Below are positions 1 through 10,001 of a stretch of 64,000 bases of DNA, one piece after another. The stretch's first letter is position 1; each line of letters starts with the position of its first letter. A model generated the notes under the pieces. That model was not told the origin of the DNA, did not search any database, and saw only the letters and a program-made list of their open reading frames with translations. Origin of the DNA: Myxococcus stipitatus (GTDB lineage Bacteria; Myxococcota; Myxococcia; Myxococcales; Myxococcaceae); NCBI RefSeq assembly GCF_021412625.1, contig NZ_JAKCFI010000002.1:310001-374000 (forward strand), read 5' to 3'. The translations under genes and the position numbers were made by a program.

Positions 1-852
1 CCGCTCCTGGTGCGGGCCGTGGGCCGCGTCCACGCGCACCAGCCTTGCCCCCGGAATCCGGCGGGCCGCCTCTTCGGCGAGCGACACGGGCAGCACGTCC
101 TCCCGCTCTCCCCAGACGAGGAGCACGGGGAGCCTCAGCTCCCCCAGCCGCTCGCGGACGTGGAACACCGGCCCCGTCAGGGGCACCAGCGCGTCGAAGG
201 CCCGGGCGGCCTCGTCACGACCCTGGGGCACCGCGTGAAGCTCGTACCCCAGCTCCCCCAGCCGCTGCCCCAGCGGGGTGGGCACGGGAGGGACCAGCCG
301 CGCCCAGACCCACGGACCGAGCGAGCGCGCCAGCCGCTCCGGTCCCGCGCGGAAGAACAGGCGGGCCTTGCGCGCCATCTCCGGCCCCAGCCCCATCGCG
401 TCCACCAGCGCCAGCCGCTCCACGGGCACCCGGCCGCGCAGCGCCAGCTGGAGCCCCACCAGCCCGCCCAGCGAGTGTCCCACCACGGCCACCGGCCCCG
501 GCGCCAGCTGCTCCAGCAGCGCCTCCACGGGGCCGGTGAAGAAGCGACAGGCGTCCTCGGCCGAGCGGACGGGGCCGTCGCCGGGGGACGACATCCCGAA
601 GCCGGGCAGGTCCACGGCCAGCACCCGGCGCCCCCGGGCGAGCGCCGTCAGGTACACGAACCAGGAGGAGGCCGCGCCTCCCCGCCCGTGCAGCAGCACC
701 ACCGCCGGCCCCTGGCCGCCCTCCAGGACCCGCACGGCCCCTCCCCCCGGCACCCAGTGCACCGTCGCCCTCACGGCTGGGGCAAGCTGACCCAACAACC
801 CCCTCTCCACCGGCCCCACGGAGGGGGACTGGGCCAGGGCGGACGACTTCAT
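1..852 (-). CDS. alpha/beta hydrolase (C-terminus cut by window edge)
   Basis: Predicted hydrolase of the alpha/beta fold, probably a cytoplasmic esterase or lyase-like enzyme; the substrate cannot be told. The reverse strand encodes an HGRGGAASSW oxyanion-hole region, the nucleophile elbow GHSLGG, and near the window edge a late DAAHGPHQERP segment that fits the catalytic histidine of this superfamily. The chosen ATG gives MKSSALAQS. The frame stays open to base 1, so the last residues lie outside the window. It is transcribed away from the MoxR/Bat operon, and the 185 bp between them should hold both promoters. Confidence 0.85.
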   Translation of the reverse strand, partial: MKSSALAQSPSVGPVERGLLGQLAPAVRATVHWVPGGGAVRVLEGGQGPAVVLLHGRGGAASSWFVYLTALARGRRVLAVDLPGFGMSSPGDGPVRSAEDACRFFTGPVEALLEQLAPGPVAVVGHSLGGLVGLQLALRGRVPVERLALVDAMGLGPEMARKARLFFRAGPERLARSLGPWVWARLVPPVPTPLGQRLGELGYELHAVPQGRDEAARAFDALVPLTGPVFHVRERLGELRLPVLLVWGEREDVLPVSLAEEAARRIPGARLVRVDAAHGPHQER

Positions 853-979
853 GGGCCACCCCTCGGGGAAAACGCACGGGAAGGGGTGGACAGGACGGGG
901 TGGGACATGGGAACGAAAAGGGGCCGGAGAGACGGGGATTGGGAGGGCAACTTACCGGAATGCCCGGGCTTCTGCGGTG

Positions 980-1009
980 TTGAGCCGGATACCCGGTCAA
1001 CCCTAGGCT
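980..1009 (+). promoter_or_regulatory. candidate sigma70-type promoter overlapping an imperfect palindrome
   Basis: TTGAGC and TAGGCT are separated by 18 bp and end 28 bases before the moxR start codon. The -35 element lies inside an imperfect inverted repeat, GTTGA...TCAAC, at 979-1001, which could be a repressor site. This is read by eye only. Confidence 0.35.
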
Positions 1010-1037
1010 GCCCGCCGCCAGTCCTTCACGAGGCGAC

Positions 1038-2027
<990 letters not shown>

Positions 2028-2045
2028 CCTCCCGCCGAGCGCCCC

Positions 2046-2927
2046 GTGCTGCCCAAGGACCTCATCCGCCGCATCCGCAAGCTGGAGATACGCACCCGCA
2101 AGGTGGTGTCGGACATGCTCGCGGGCCAGTACCACTCGGTCTTCAAGGGCCGGGGCATGGCCTTCTCCGAGGTGCGGCAGTACCAGGCCGGCGACGAGAT
2201 CCGCATCATCGACTGGAACGTCACCGCGCGCATGAACGAGGCCTACGTCAAGGTCTTCACCGAGGAGCGCGAGCTGACGGTGATGCTCCTGGTGGACGTG
2301 TCGGCCTCGAAGGAGTTCGGCTCGCGCGAGCGCACCAAGGCGGAAATCGCCGCGGAGGTCGCCGCGCAGATCGCCTTCAGCGCCATCGCCAACAACGACC
2401 GGGTGGGGCTCATCCTCTTCTCGGACCGGGTGGAGAAGGTGGTGCCGCCGCGCAAGGGCCGCACGCACGTGCTGCGGCTGGTGAGCGACATCCTGACGTT
2501 CCAGCCGGTGGGCAGGGGCACCAGCCTCGCCACGGGGCTGACGTACCTGACGCAGGTGTCCAAGCGCAAAGCCGTCACCTTCCTCGTCTCCGACTTCCAG
2601 GCGCGCGACTACGAGAAGCCCCTGCGGCTGGTGGGGCGCAAGCACGACCTGGTGCCGGTGGTGGTGGAGGACCCCATGGAGGAGGCCTTCCCGCGCCTGG
2701 GGCTGGTGGAGATGGAGGACCCGGAGTCCGGCGAGCGCTTCGTGGTGGACACGAGCGACCCGGGCGTGCGGGGCCGCTACGCGCGCGCGATGCAGGCCGC
2801 GCGCGACGAGCGCCGCAAGCTGTTCAAGAAGCTGGAGCTGGACCACGTGGAGCTGCGCGCCGGGGATGACCACGGCAAGGCGCTCGCGCAGTTCTTCCGC
2901 GCGCGGGCCCGGAGGATGGCGGCATGA
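2046..2927 (+). CDS. DUF58 domain protein (vWA-like)
   Basis: Member of the DUF58 family that nearly always accompanies MoxR ATPases and has a von Willebrand A-like fold. The family signature YQAGDEIRIIDWNVTAR lies near residues 46-62, and a MIDAS-like DVSAS (84-88) suggests metal-dependent protein binding. There is no signal peptide or membrane segment, so it is probably cytoplasmic. It starts with GTG 18 bp after moxR, and its stop overlaps the next start (ATGA), indicating translational coupling. Confidence 0.93.
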   Translation: MLPKDLIRRIRKLEIRTRKVVSDMLAGQYHSVFKGRGMAFSEVRQYQAGDEIRIIDWNVTARMNEAYVKVFTEERELTVMLLVDVSASKEFGSRERTKAEIAAEVAAQIAFSAIANNDRVGLILFSDRVEKVVPPRKGRTHVLRLVSDILTFQPVGRGTSLATGLTYLTQVSKRKAVTFLVSDFQARDYEKPLRLVGRKHDLVPVVVEDPMEEAFPRLGLVEMEDPESGERFVVDTSDPGVRGRYARAMQAARDERRKLFKKLELDHVELRAGDDHGKALAQFFRARARRMAA

Positions 2928-3925
2928 GCCGGTGGATGCCCCTCTTCGCGGTGCTGCTGTGCGTGGGGGGCCTCCCCACCGACGTCCACGCCCAGCAGGC
3001 CACGCCCCCCGGCGCGCCCGCGCACGAGGAGGCGAAGCCGCTCGACGTGTCGGCGCGCGTGGACCCGCAGCAGGTCCGCATCGGCGACCCGTTCACCTAC
3101 CACGTGGTCATCACCCACCCGAAGGACCAGCGCTATGAGCTGGCGGTCCCGAAGGAGACGGGGGACTTCGAGCTGTTGGACCAGACGCGCCAGCGACAGG
3201 ACGGCGCGGACTCGGCGACGACCACGTTCGCCATCCGGATGTCCGCCTTCGCGCTGGGCACGGTGAAGGTGCCGTCGCTCGCGTTCGACGTGGCCACGCC
3301 GGAGGGGCCGCGCGCCTACACGCTGCCGGGCCGCGAGGTGGACGTGGTCTCCACGCTGCCCGAGGACGCGGACGGGCAGGGCGCGGACCTGTTCGACATC
3401 CAGCCCCCGCAGGAGGTGCCCATCCGTTCGTGGCGCCTGCTGCTGACGGTGCTCGGCGTGCTGGTCGCGGGCGTGCTGGCGTGGATGCTCGCGCGCTGGT
3501 GGAAGAACCGCCCCAAGCGCGTGGTGGTGGCGCCGCCCCTGCCGCTGGACGTGCGCACGCGCAAGTCGCTGGACGCGCTCAAGACGGACGACCTGCCGGC
3601 GCGTGGCCACGTGAAGGAGCACTACTTCCGGCTGTCCGAAATCATCCGCGGCTACCTCGGCGAACGCTATGGCTTCGAGGCGCTGGAGTGCACCAGCTCG
3701 GAGCTGATGGCCTCGCTGCGCCGGCTGTCCCCGCCCGGGCTCCCGGAGGACAAGCTGATGCGCTTCGTCTCCGAGTCCGACATGGTGAAGTACGCCCGCG
3801 CGGACGCGTCGCCGGAGAGCTGTCGCGACGCGCTGTTGTTCGGCTACGAGCTCGTCGACAAGACCTACGTCCCACCCGCGCCGCCCCAGGCCCCCGTCAA
3901 TGCCGCCGCTTCCCGCGTTCAATAA
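2924..3925 (+). CDS. Membrane-anchored BatD/DUF4381-like protein
   Basis: Exported, single-span membrane protein of the Bat operon. An N-terminal signal peptide (cleavage near VHA-QQ) precedes a beta-rich extracytoplasmic domain (about 35-160) resembling the Ig-like BatD repeats. A transmembrane helix at about 168-190 is followed by a basic stretch and a roughly 130-residue cytoplasmic helical domain, with a YFRLSEIIRGYLGERYGFEALE motif region typical of DUF4381 proteins. It overlaps both neighbours (4 bp and 26 bp). I infer a partner of the MoxR-vWA complex; the function is not known. Confidence 0.82.
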   Translation: MSRWMPLFAVLLCVGGLPTDVHAQQATPPGAPAHEEAKPLDVSARVDPQQVRIGDPFTYHVVITHPKDQRYELAVPKETGDFELLDQTRQRQDGADSATTTFAIRMSAFALGTVKVPSLAFDVATPEGPRAYTLPGREVDVVSTLPEDADGQGADLFDIQPPQEVPIRSWRLLLTVLGVLVAGVLAWMLARWWKNRPKRVVVAPPLPLDVRTRKSLDALKTDDLPARGHVKEHYFRLSEIIRGYLGERYGFEALECTSSELMASLRRLSPPGLPEDKLMRFVSESDMVKYARADASPESCRDALLFGYELVDKTYVPPAPPQAPVNAAASRVQ

Positions 3926-4910
3926 CCCCGAGGCGCTCTGGGGGCTGTTGCTCGTTCCGCTGATGCTCATCCAGGCGTGGCGGGAGCGGCGCGCCCGCGC
4001 CACCCTGCGCTTCTCCGCGGCCCACGTCTTCGCCCGGAGCGGCAAGGGCCTGCGCACGTACCTCTTGCCGCTGCTGCCGCTCTTGCGCGCGGCGGCGGTG
4101 GCGGCGGCGGTGCTCGCCATCGCCCGGCCCCAGGTGCGCGACTCGCGCGTGCGCGACCTGTCGGTGGAGGGCATCGACATCGTGGTGGCGCTGGACCTGT
4201 CCACCTCCATGGAGGCCGGTGACTTCCGGCCGCAGAACCGCCTGCACGTGGCGAAGGAGGTGCTCAGCGAGTTCATCGCCAACCGGGTGAACGACCGCAT
4301 CGGCCTCGTCGTCTTCGCGGGCGCGGCGTACACGCAGGCGCCGCTGACGCTGGACTACGGCGTGCTCAAGGAGGTCATCAAGCAGCTGCGCACGCGCGTG
4401 CTGGAGGACGGCACGGCGATTGGCGACGCGCTGGCCACCTCGCTCAACCGCCTGCGAGATTCGGAGGCGAAGAGCCGCGTGGTGGTGCTCATCACGGACG
4501 GCGACAACAACGCCGGCAAGCTGTCGCCGCTGGACTCCGCGAACATGGCGCAGGCGCTCCACGTGCCCATCTACACCATCCTCGTGGGCAAGGGCGGCAA
4601 GGTGCCCTTCCCCCAGGGCACGGACCTGTTCGGCAACGTCGTCTGGCGCGAGACGGAGATCCCCATCAACCCGGAGCTGATGCAGGACATCGCGGACAAG
4701 ACGGGCGGCGAGTACTACCGCGCCACGGACCCGGAGGGGCTGCGGCGGGGACTGCAGAAGGTGCTCGACTCGCTGGAGCGCTCGAAGTTGATGGAGGGCG
4801 GCGCGGCGGCGACGTACCGCGAGGAGTTCCATCCCTTCCTGCTGGCCGCCTTCTGTCTGGCCGCGCTGGAGTTGTTCCTGCGCTCCACCTTCCTGAGGGT
4901 CTTCCCGTGA
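3900..4910 (+). CDS. BatA-type vWA domain membrane protein
   Basis: vWA protein held in the inner membrane by two N-terminal helices (about 12-25 and 56-76) and a C-terminal helix (about 312-330), the usual Bat topology. The MIDAS motif DLSTS begins at residue 99, with supporting Thr/Asp in LITDGDNNAG. These metal-dependent adhesion sites bind partner proteins in MoxR systems. In other bacteria bat genes have been linked to stress or oxygen tolerance; the role here is inferred only. The start lies 26 bp inside the previous gene. Confidence 0.92.
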   Translation: MPPLPAFNNPEALWGLLLVPLMLIQAWRERRARATLRFSAAHVFARSGKGLRTYLLPLLPLLRAAAVAAAVLAIARPQVRDSRVRDLSVEGIDIVVALDLSTSMEAGDFRPQNRLHVAKEVLSEFIANRVNDRIGLVVFAGAAYTQAPLTLDYGVLKEVIKQLRTRVLEDGTAIGDALATSLNRLRDSEAKSRVVVLITDGDNNAGKLSPLDSANMAQALHVPIYTILVGKGGKVPFPQGTDLFGNVVWRETEIPINPELMQDIADKTGGEYYRATDPEGLRRGLQKVLDSLERSKLMEGGAAATYREEFHPFLLAAFCLAALELFLRSTFLRVFP

Positions 4911-5965
4911 CGCCCGTGGAACCCTGGCGCTTCACCGTGCTCGGCTACCAGGCGGGACTCGCCCAGCCCTTCTTCCTGGGGCTGGTGCTGGCGGGCCTGC
5001 TGGTGGGGCTGCTCGCGCTCGTCTCGTCGCTGCGTCGCCGCTCGCGCGCGCGGGCGGTGCTCCACGAACGGCACGCCGAGCGCTTCACGCCCGGCGTCTC
5101 CGTCTGGCGCCCGGCGACGCGGGGCGGCCTGTATGGCCTGGGGCTGGCGCTGTTCGGCTTCGCGCTGGCGCAGCCGCAGTGTGGCACCAAGAGCGAACTG
5201 ACCAAGCGGCGCGGCATCGACGTGGTGGTGGCGTTGGACGCCTCGAAGTCGATGCTCGCGCGCGACGTGCAGCCCAGCCGGCTGGAGCGCGCGAAGCTGG
5301 AGCTGACCACGCTGCTGGACGAGCTGAAGGGCGACCGGGTGGGGCTCGTCGTCTTCGCGGGGGACGCCTTCATCCAGTCGCCGCTGACGTCGGACTACTC
5401 GGCGGTGAAGCTGTTCCTGCGCGCGGTGGACCCGGAGATGATGCCCCAGGGCGGCACCAACGTGGGCGCGGCGCTGCGGCTGGCCAAGCAGGTGCTGGAC
5501 AACGCGGACCGCGGCTCGAAGGAGCGGGTGGTGGTGCTGTTGTCGGACGGCGAGGACCTCGGCGGCGAGGTGGGGGATGCCACCGACGCGCTGAAGGAGG
5601 CGGGCATCCAGGTGCTGACCGTGGGCGTGGGCTCCGAGTCGGGCGAGCCCATCCCCGTGTTCGACCGCCGCGGAGAGTTCGTGGACTACAAGAAGGACGC
5701 GGACGGCAACACGGTCATCACCCGGTTGGACCGCGCGGGGATGACGGCCCTCTCGGAGGCCACCGGCGGCGCCTTCTTCTTCCAGCCGCGCGGCGTGGCC
5801 ATGAGCCAGGTGGTGGAGCGCATCGACCAGATGCAGAAGAGCGAGCTGGAGAGCCGCGTGACGGTCCGTTACGACGAGCGCTTCCAGGCCTTCGCCATCC
5901 CGGGGCTGGCCATGCTGGTGCTCGGCATGTTGCTGTTGCCGTCCTCGCGTAGGAGGGCGTCATGA
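4907..5965 (+). CDS. BatB-type vWA domain membrane protein
   Basis: Second vWA protein of the operon, likely the result of an old duplication with the preceding gene. Two N-terminal membrane segments (about 22-41 and 73-88) lead into a vWA domain with a complete MIDAS, DASKS from residue 111, and a VVLLSDGEDLGG loop. A C-terminal hydrophobic segment (about 328-345) ends in RRR. It overlaps both neighbours by four bases (ATGA), so the pair and the TPR protein behind are likely made in fixed ratio. Confidence 0.92.
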   Translation: MTPVEPWRFTVLGYQAGLAQPFFLGLVLAGLLVGLLALVSSLRRRSRARAVLHERHAERFTPGVSVWRPATRGGLYGLGLALFGFALAQPQCGTKSELTKRRGIDVVVALDASKSMLARDVQPSRLERAKLELTTLLDELKGDRVGLVVFAGDAFIQSPLTSDYSAVKLFLRAVDPEMMPQGGTNVGAALRLAKQVLDNADRGSKERVVVLLSDGEDLGGEVGDATDALKEAGIQVLTVGVGSESGEPIPVFDRRGEFVDYKKDADGNTVITRLDRAGMTALSEATGGAFFFQPRGVAMSQVVERIDQMQKSELESRVTVRYDERFQAFAIPGLAMLVLGMLLLPSSRRRAS

Positions 5966-6990
5966 GCGCGCGTCGGACCCCCGGGCGTTGGCTGGGCGCG
6001 TGGGGATTGGTGACGTGCCTTACGCTGCCACAGCTGTCGCTGGCGGCCGGGCCGCTGGAGCGCGACCATCCGCTCATCCAGCAGGGGCGCGAGGCGTACC
6101 TGGCCGGGCGCTACGAGGACGCGCTGAAGGCGTTCGAGGCCGCGAAGAAGGAGCGGCCCAACGACCCGACGGTGGACTTCAACCGCGGCGACGCGCTGGC
6201 GAAGCTGGGCCGCGTGAAGGACGCGCAGGAGGTCTTCCGGGGCGTGACGGAGTCCAACCGTCCCGACCTGCGGCAGAAGGCCTGGTACAACCTGGGCAAC
6301 CTGGCCGCCACGACGGGCGACCGGCTCGAGGCGCTCAAGGCCTACCGGCGGGCGCTGACGCTGGACCCGGAGGACATCCAGGCCCGCCACAACTACGAGG
6401 TGGTGCTGCGCAACCTGCCCCCGCCCCAGGACAAGGGCCAGGATGGCGGCACCGACGGCGGTGGCGACGGAGGCCAGGATGGTGGCCGTCCGGACGCGGG
6501 CGAGGACGGCGGCGTGAAGAAGGACGGCGGGACGCCGCAGGACGCGGGGACCGACGGCGGCGCGGATGGGGGCGAGGACGGCGGCGCGGACGCGGGCGGT
6601 GACGCGGGCTCCGACGCCGGGGCGGACGGGGGCGCGGACGCGGGCGGCGGCGATGGGGGCGCGGACGGTGGGGGTGACGGCGGCGCGGACGCGGGAGACG
6701 CGGGCCAGCAGAAGCCCGACCAGAAGGGCGACGGCGGCGCGGACGCGGGCGCGGACGGCGGCCAGGGCGAGGGCGAGGGAGACCCTCAGGACGCGGGCGC
6801 CGACGGTGGCAGCGCGGGAGAGAGTGAAGAGGAGGACTCCGAGTCGGACGCCGGGGTGAGTCCTTCGGAGCTGGACAAGCAGGAAGCGGAACGCCTCCTG
6901 GATGCGATGAAGCAGAACGAGAAGAATCTCCAGCTCTGGCGTTTCCAGCAGAAGAAGAAGCAGAGGAAGCCCAATGAGAAGGACTGGTAG
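5962..6990 (+). CDS. BatC-like TPR protein with long Asp/Gly/Ala-rich repeat tract
   Basis: Exported TPR protein of the Bat operon. A signal peptide (about 1-29, ending SLAAG) precedes three TPR-like helix pairs (about 31-140, e.g. YLAGRYEDALKAFEAAK and AWYNLGNLAAT). Residues about 150-280 are almost wholly Asp, Gly and Ala in DGG, DGGADAG and DGGQDGG units. The protein ends in a charged, Lys/Gln-rich segment. TPRs normally bind partners; the tract could be a flexible linker or bind divalent cations, but that is inference. It overlaps batD by 17 bp. Confidence 0.88.
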   Translation: MSARRTPGRWLGAWGLVTCLTLPQLSLAAGPLERDHPLIQQGREAYLAGRYEDALKAFEAAKKERPNDPTVDFNRGDALAKLGRVKDAQEVFRGVTESNRPDLRQKAWYNLGNLAATTGDRLEALKAYRRALTLDPEDIQARHNYEVVLRNLPPPQDKGQDGGTDGGGDGGQDGGRPDAGEDGGVKKDGGTPQDAGTDGGADGGEDGGADAGGDAGSDAGADGGADAGGGDGGADGGGDGGADAGDAGQQKPDQKGDGGADAGADGGQGEGEGDPQDAGADGGSAGESEEEDSESDAGVSPSELDKQEAERLLDAMKQNEKNLQLWRFQQKKKQRKPNEKDW

Positions 6991-8839
6991 CAGCGGCCGC
7001 GTGGCGGTGCTCGTCGGGCTGGCCTTGCTGGCCTCGGCGCCGGCATGGGCGGCGGGCCTCGAGTTCTACCAGACGGTGAACCGCGAGGAGGTGGGCAGCG
7101 AGGACACCTTCATGCTCACCATCGTGACGGTGGACGCGCCCCCGGACGCGAGGGTGAAGCCGCCGTCGTCGGACGACTTCGAGATCCTCAGCAGCACCCG
7201 CAGCGCGCAGCGCTCCGTCTCGTGGTCCGGTGGCGGGCCCGCCAAGATTCAGGAGGTCACCAAGTACGTGCTGGTGATGCGCGCCAACCGCGCGGGGCGG
7301 CTGACGATTCCGCCCGCGGAGATGACGGTCGGCGGCAAGACGCTCCGCACGGACCCGGTGCCCATTTCGGTGAAGACGGGGCGGCTGGGGCCTCCGGCCG
7401 GACAGGCGCAAGGTGGCCGTCAGCGCCTGCCGGACCCGTTCGCCAACTTCCCCTCGCGCCTGCCGGACCCGTTCGCGGAGGACGCGGAGGACGAGCCCAC
7501 GATTCCGCGCGGTGACTCGGACCTGTTCCTGCGCGCCAGCCTGGACCGGGACTCGGTGGTGGTGGGCGAGCAGGTGACGCTGTCGCTCTTCATCTATTCG
7601 CGCGTGGACCTGAACAGCGTGGACTCCGTCACCATGCCCAAGCTGGAGGGCTTCTGGACGGAGGAGGTGGAGAGCCCCACGCAGCTGTCCGGCGAGCAGA
7701 AGGTCGTCGACGGCGTGCCCTACCGCGCCTACCTGCTGCGCCGCCGCGCCATCTTCCCGGTGAAGGCGGGCACGCTGACCATCTCCCCGGCGGAGGCGGA
7801 CATCACCACGGGCTTCCTGTTCGCGGGACACCGGGTGCGCCGCGTCTCGAACGGGCTCAAGGTGAAGGTGGCGCCGCTGCCGCCCGGCGCGCCCCCGGGC
7901 ATGTCCAACGCGAACGTCGGTTCGTGGCGCCTGTCGATGGACGTGTCGCAGACGCAGGTGGAGCTGGGGCAGCCCGTCACGGTGAAGGTCATCCTCGAGG
8001 GCGTGGGCAACGTGAAGAACGTCACGCCGCCGAAGCTGACCGGGCCCGCGTCGCTCAAGATCTACGACCCCACCACGACGGACAAGGTGACGCCCCAGCG
8101 CAACCGCGTCCAGGGGCGCCGCGTGGTGGAGTACCTGGTGATGCCGCAGCGCACGGGGACCTTCACCCTGCCTGGTCTGGAGTTCCCCTTCTACGACGTG
8201 CGCAAGGGGGCCTACGAGGTGGCGCGCACGGAGCCGGTGACGCTCACGGTGGAGCAGGGCGCGGGGAGCGCGACGTCCACGCCCACGTCTCCCACGCACG
8301 TGGCGGACGCGGCCAACGAACAGAAGAACGTGCTGACGACCGGAGGACTGCGGCCGGTGCGCTACCAGGCGCGCTTCGTCGCGCCGGGAGTGGCGCCCTG
8401 GAAGCGGGGCTTCTTCGTGCCGGCGATGCTCGCGCCCGTGGCCCTGCTGCTGGGCGTGGCGTTCGTCGGGGGGCTGCGCGGCAAGCTGGCGAACCGCACG
8501 CAAGGCGACCAGGGACGGCAGCAGGCCCGGGCCGCGCGCAAGCGCCTGGCGGAGGCGGAGATGCTCCAGGCCGGCGGCGACGTGGGGGCCTTCTATGGCG
8601 AGGTGGAGAAGGCGCTGCATGGCTTCCTGGGCGCGCGCCTGGGCGGGCCGGTGAACGGGCTCACCCGCGAGGTCATCGCCGAGCGCATGAGCACGGCGGG
8701 CGTGGCCCCGGAGCGGCGCGCGCAGGTGCTCTACGTGTTGGAGGCCTGCGACTTCGGACGCTATGGCGGAGGAGGCGACGCCGCCGCGAGGCAGAAGGTG
8801 ATGGACGCCGCCGCGGCGGCGATGGAGGGCTGGGCGTGA
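6974..8839 (+). CDS. BatD-like protein
   Basis: Large exported protein of the Bat operon with a signal peptide (about 1-25, APAWA-AG). Several beta-sandwich repeats follow, characteristic of BatD (oxygen-tolerance family), with segments such as FYQTVNREEVGSEDTFMLT. A transmembrane helix near residues 475-495 leads to a roughly 120-residue cytoplasmic helical domain. Length (621) is normal for BatD. The AGAGGAAG ribosome-binding site lies within the end of the preceding gene. The stop overlaps the GTG start of the next gene. Confidence 0.9.
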   Translation: MRRTGSSGRVAVLVGLALLASAPAWAAGLEFYQTVNREEVGSEDTFMLTIVTVDAPPDARVKPPSSDDFEILSSTRSAQRSVSWSGGGPAKIQEVTKYVLVMRANRAGRLTIPPAEMTVGGKTLRTDPVPISVKTGRLGPPAGQAQGGRQRLPDPFANFPSRLPDPFAEDAEDEPTIPRGDSDLFLRASLDRDSVVVGEQVTLSLFIYSRVDLNSVDSVTMPKLEGFWTEEVESPTQLSGEQKVVDGVPYRAYLLRRRAIFPVKAGTLTISPAEADITTGFLFAGHRVRRVSNGLKVKVAPLPPGAPPGMSNANVGSWRLSMDVSQTQVELGQPVTVKVILEGVGNVKNVTPPKLTGPASLKIYDPTTTDKVTPQRNRVQGRRVVEYLVMPQRTGTFTLPGLEFPFYDVRKGAYEVARTEPVTLTVEQGAGSATSTPTSPTHVADAANEQKNVLTTGGLRPVRYQARFVAPGVAPWKRGFFVPAMLAPVALLLGVAFVGGLRGKLANRTQGDQGRQQARAARKRLAEAEMLQAGGDVGAFYGEVEKALHGFLGARLGGPVNGLTREVIAERMSTAGVAPERRAQVLYVLEACDFGRYGGGGDAAARQKVMDAAAAAMEGWA

Positions 8840-9546
8840 GCGGCTACTACACGCCGGAAGAGGCGCAGGACGTCTTCCTCAAGGCCAACGAGGCCTACGC
8901 GCGCGAGGACTACGCGGCGGCGCAGGAGGGCTACGAGAAGCTCCTCTCGCGGGGACATGGGGGGCCGGACGTCCTCTACAACCTGGGCACCACGCAGCTG
9001 GCGAAGGGCGACCTGGGGCGCGCGGTGCTGGCGCTGGAGCAGGCGAAGAAGCAGGGTGGGCGCGCGCCGGACCTGGAGGCGAACCTGGCCGTGGCCCGCG
9101 CGCGGCAGGTGGACAAGGTGGTGGGCGCGACGGCGGAGGAGGAGTTCCTCCCGCGCGTGACGGCGGCCACGGATGGCGCGGCGGTGGCCTGGACGTTCCT
9201 GGCCAGCTGGGTGGGCGCGCTGCTGCTGCTCCTGGCGTGGCGGTGGATGCGCCCCGGCAAGCGCACCGTGGTGGGCCTGCTGGCCGCGTTCCTCTTCGTG
9301 GTGGCGCTGCCCTCGGGCGTGCTGCTCGCCGCGCATGCCTACGTCGAGCACACGGTGCACGAGGCCGTGGTGCTGTCGCCCACGCTCGTCGCCCGGGAGC
9401 TTCCGCAGCCGGGGGCCCGCTCCATCTTCGAGGTCCACGCGGGCCTCAAGGTCCGGCTCCTGGAGGAGACGGGGAAGTTCGTGCGCATCCGCCTGCCCAA
9501 CGGGCTGGAGGGGTGGACCGAGCGCGACGGCGTGTCCGAAATCTGA
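8836..9546 (+). CDS. BatE-like TPR and SH3 domain membrane protein
   Basis: Last gene of the Bat operon. The GTG start overlaps the batD stop (GTGA). The N-terminal half has TPR-type repeats (YTPEEAQDVFLKANEAYARE, then VLYNLGTTQLAKGDLG). Two membrane helices follow (about 117-135 and 143-163). A bacterial SH3-like domain at the C-terminus contains VHAGLKVRLLEETGKFVRIR and GLEGWTERDGV. This is the standard BatE layout and predicts a membrane-bound scaffold that may contact the cell wall through the SH3 domain. Confidence 0.9.
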   Translation: MSGYYTPEEAQDVFLKANEAYAREDYAAAQEGYEKLLSRGHGGPDVLYNLGTTQLAKGDLGRAVLALEQAKKQGGRAPDLEANLAVARARQVDKVVGATAEEEFLPRVTAATDGAAVAWTFLASWVGALLLLLAWRWMRPGKRTVVGLLAAFLFVVALPSGVLLAAHAYVEHTVHEAVVLSPTLVARELPQPGARSIFEVHAGLKVRLLEETGKFVRIRLPNGLEGWTERDGVSEI

Positions 9547-9632
9547 GCCCGCGCCGCCCCCTGGATGTCCACCGGAGGCGAGGGCTAGACTTTCGTGAGG
9601 GTTGGCGGGTTTTTCCCGGAGGTCTTGAGTCC

Positions 9633-10001
9633 GTGTTCGAAGTCGAGGCGCTCGTCGGGAAGAACCGGCTGGTGGTCCGAATCTGGGGCGACATCGACGC
9701 CGAGGAGGCCCGTCGCGTGGGTGACGCGGCGGTGAGCGCCATCGACCGGCTGCGCCCGGACTTCGACCTGCTGTCGGACATGAAGGGCGTGACGACGCTG
9801 CACGCGGAGGGGTTGGTGCAGCTGCGGCGCATCATGGAGGTCTCGAGGGCGCGAGGCTTCCGCCGGGTGGTGCGCGTGGTGGGGCGCTCGGTGGACACGG
9901 CGCTGCGGTTCGAGCGCACCAGCCGGGAGCTGGGCTACGACGCGCACCTGGCCTTCTCCCTGGAGGAGGCCGAGCGTCTGCTGGATGGCGCCGGGAGCTG
10001 A
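9633..10001 (+). CDS. Small STAS/SpoIIAA-like protein
   Basis: Compact 122-residue cytoplasmic protein that looks like an anti-sigma-antagonist/STAS-type fold: a beta strand (NRLVVRIWGDID), helices, a DLLSDMKGV strand-turn, a long helix (GLVQLRRIMEVSRARGFRRVV), then a strand and final helix. Similar proteins in myxobacteria are unannotated. The GTG start is preceded by GGAGG about 10 bases upstream. I see no conserved Ser/Thr that would identify a phosphorylation site, so a switch role is inference. Confidence 0.7.
   Translation: MFEVEALVGKNRLVVRIWGDIDAEEARRVGDAAVSAIDRLRPDFDLLSDMKGVTTLHAEGLVQLRRIMEVSRARGFRRVVRVVGRSVDTALRFERTSRELGYDAHLAFSLEEAERLLDGAGS

Noticed and set aside
6540-6780. Repetitive DNA that could look like a repeat array
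   Set aside because: It is in-frame coding sequence for a DGG/DAG tract, with irregular unit lengths and no spacers, so not CRISPR or a mobile element.
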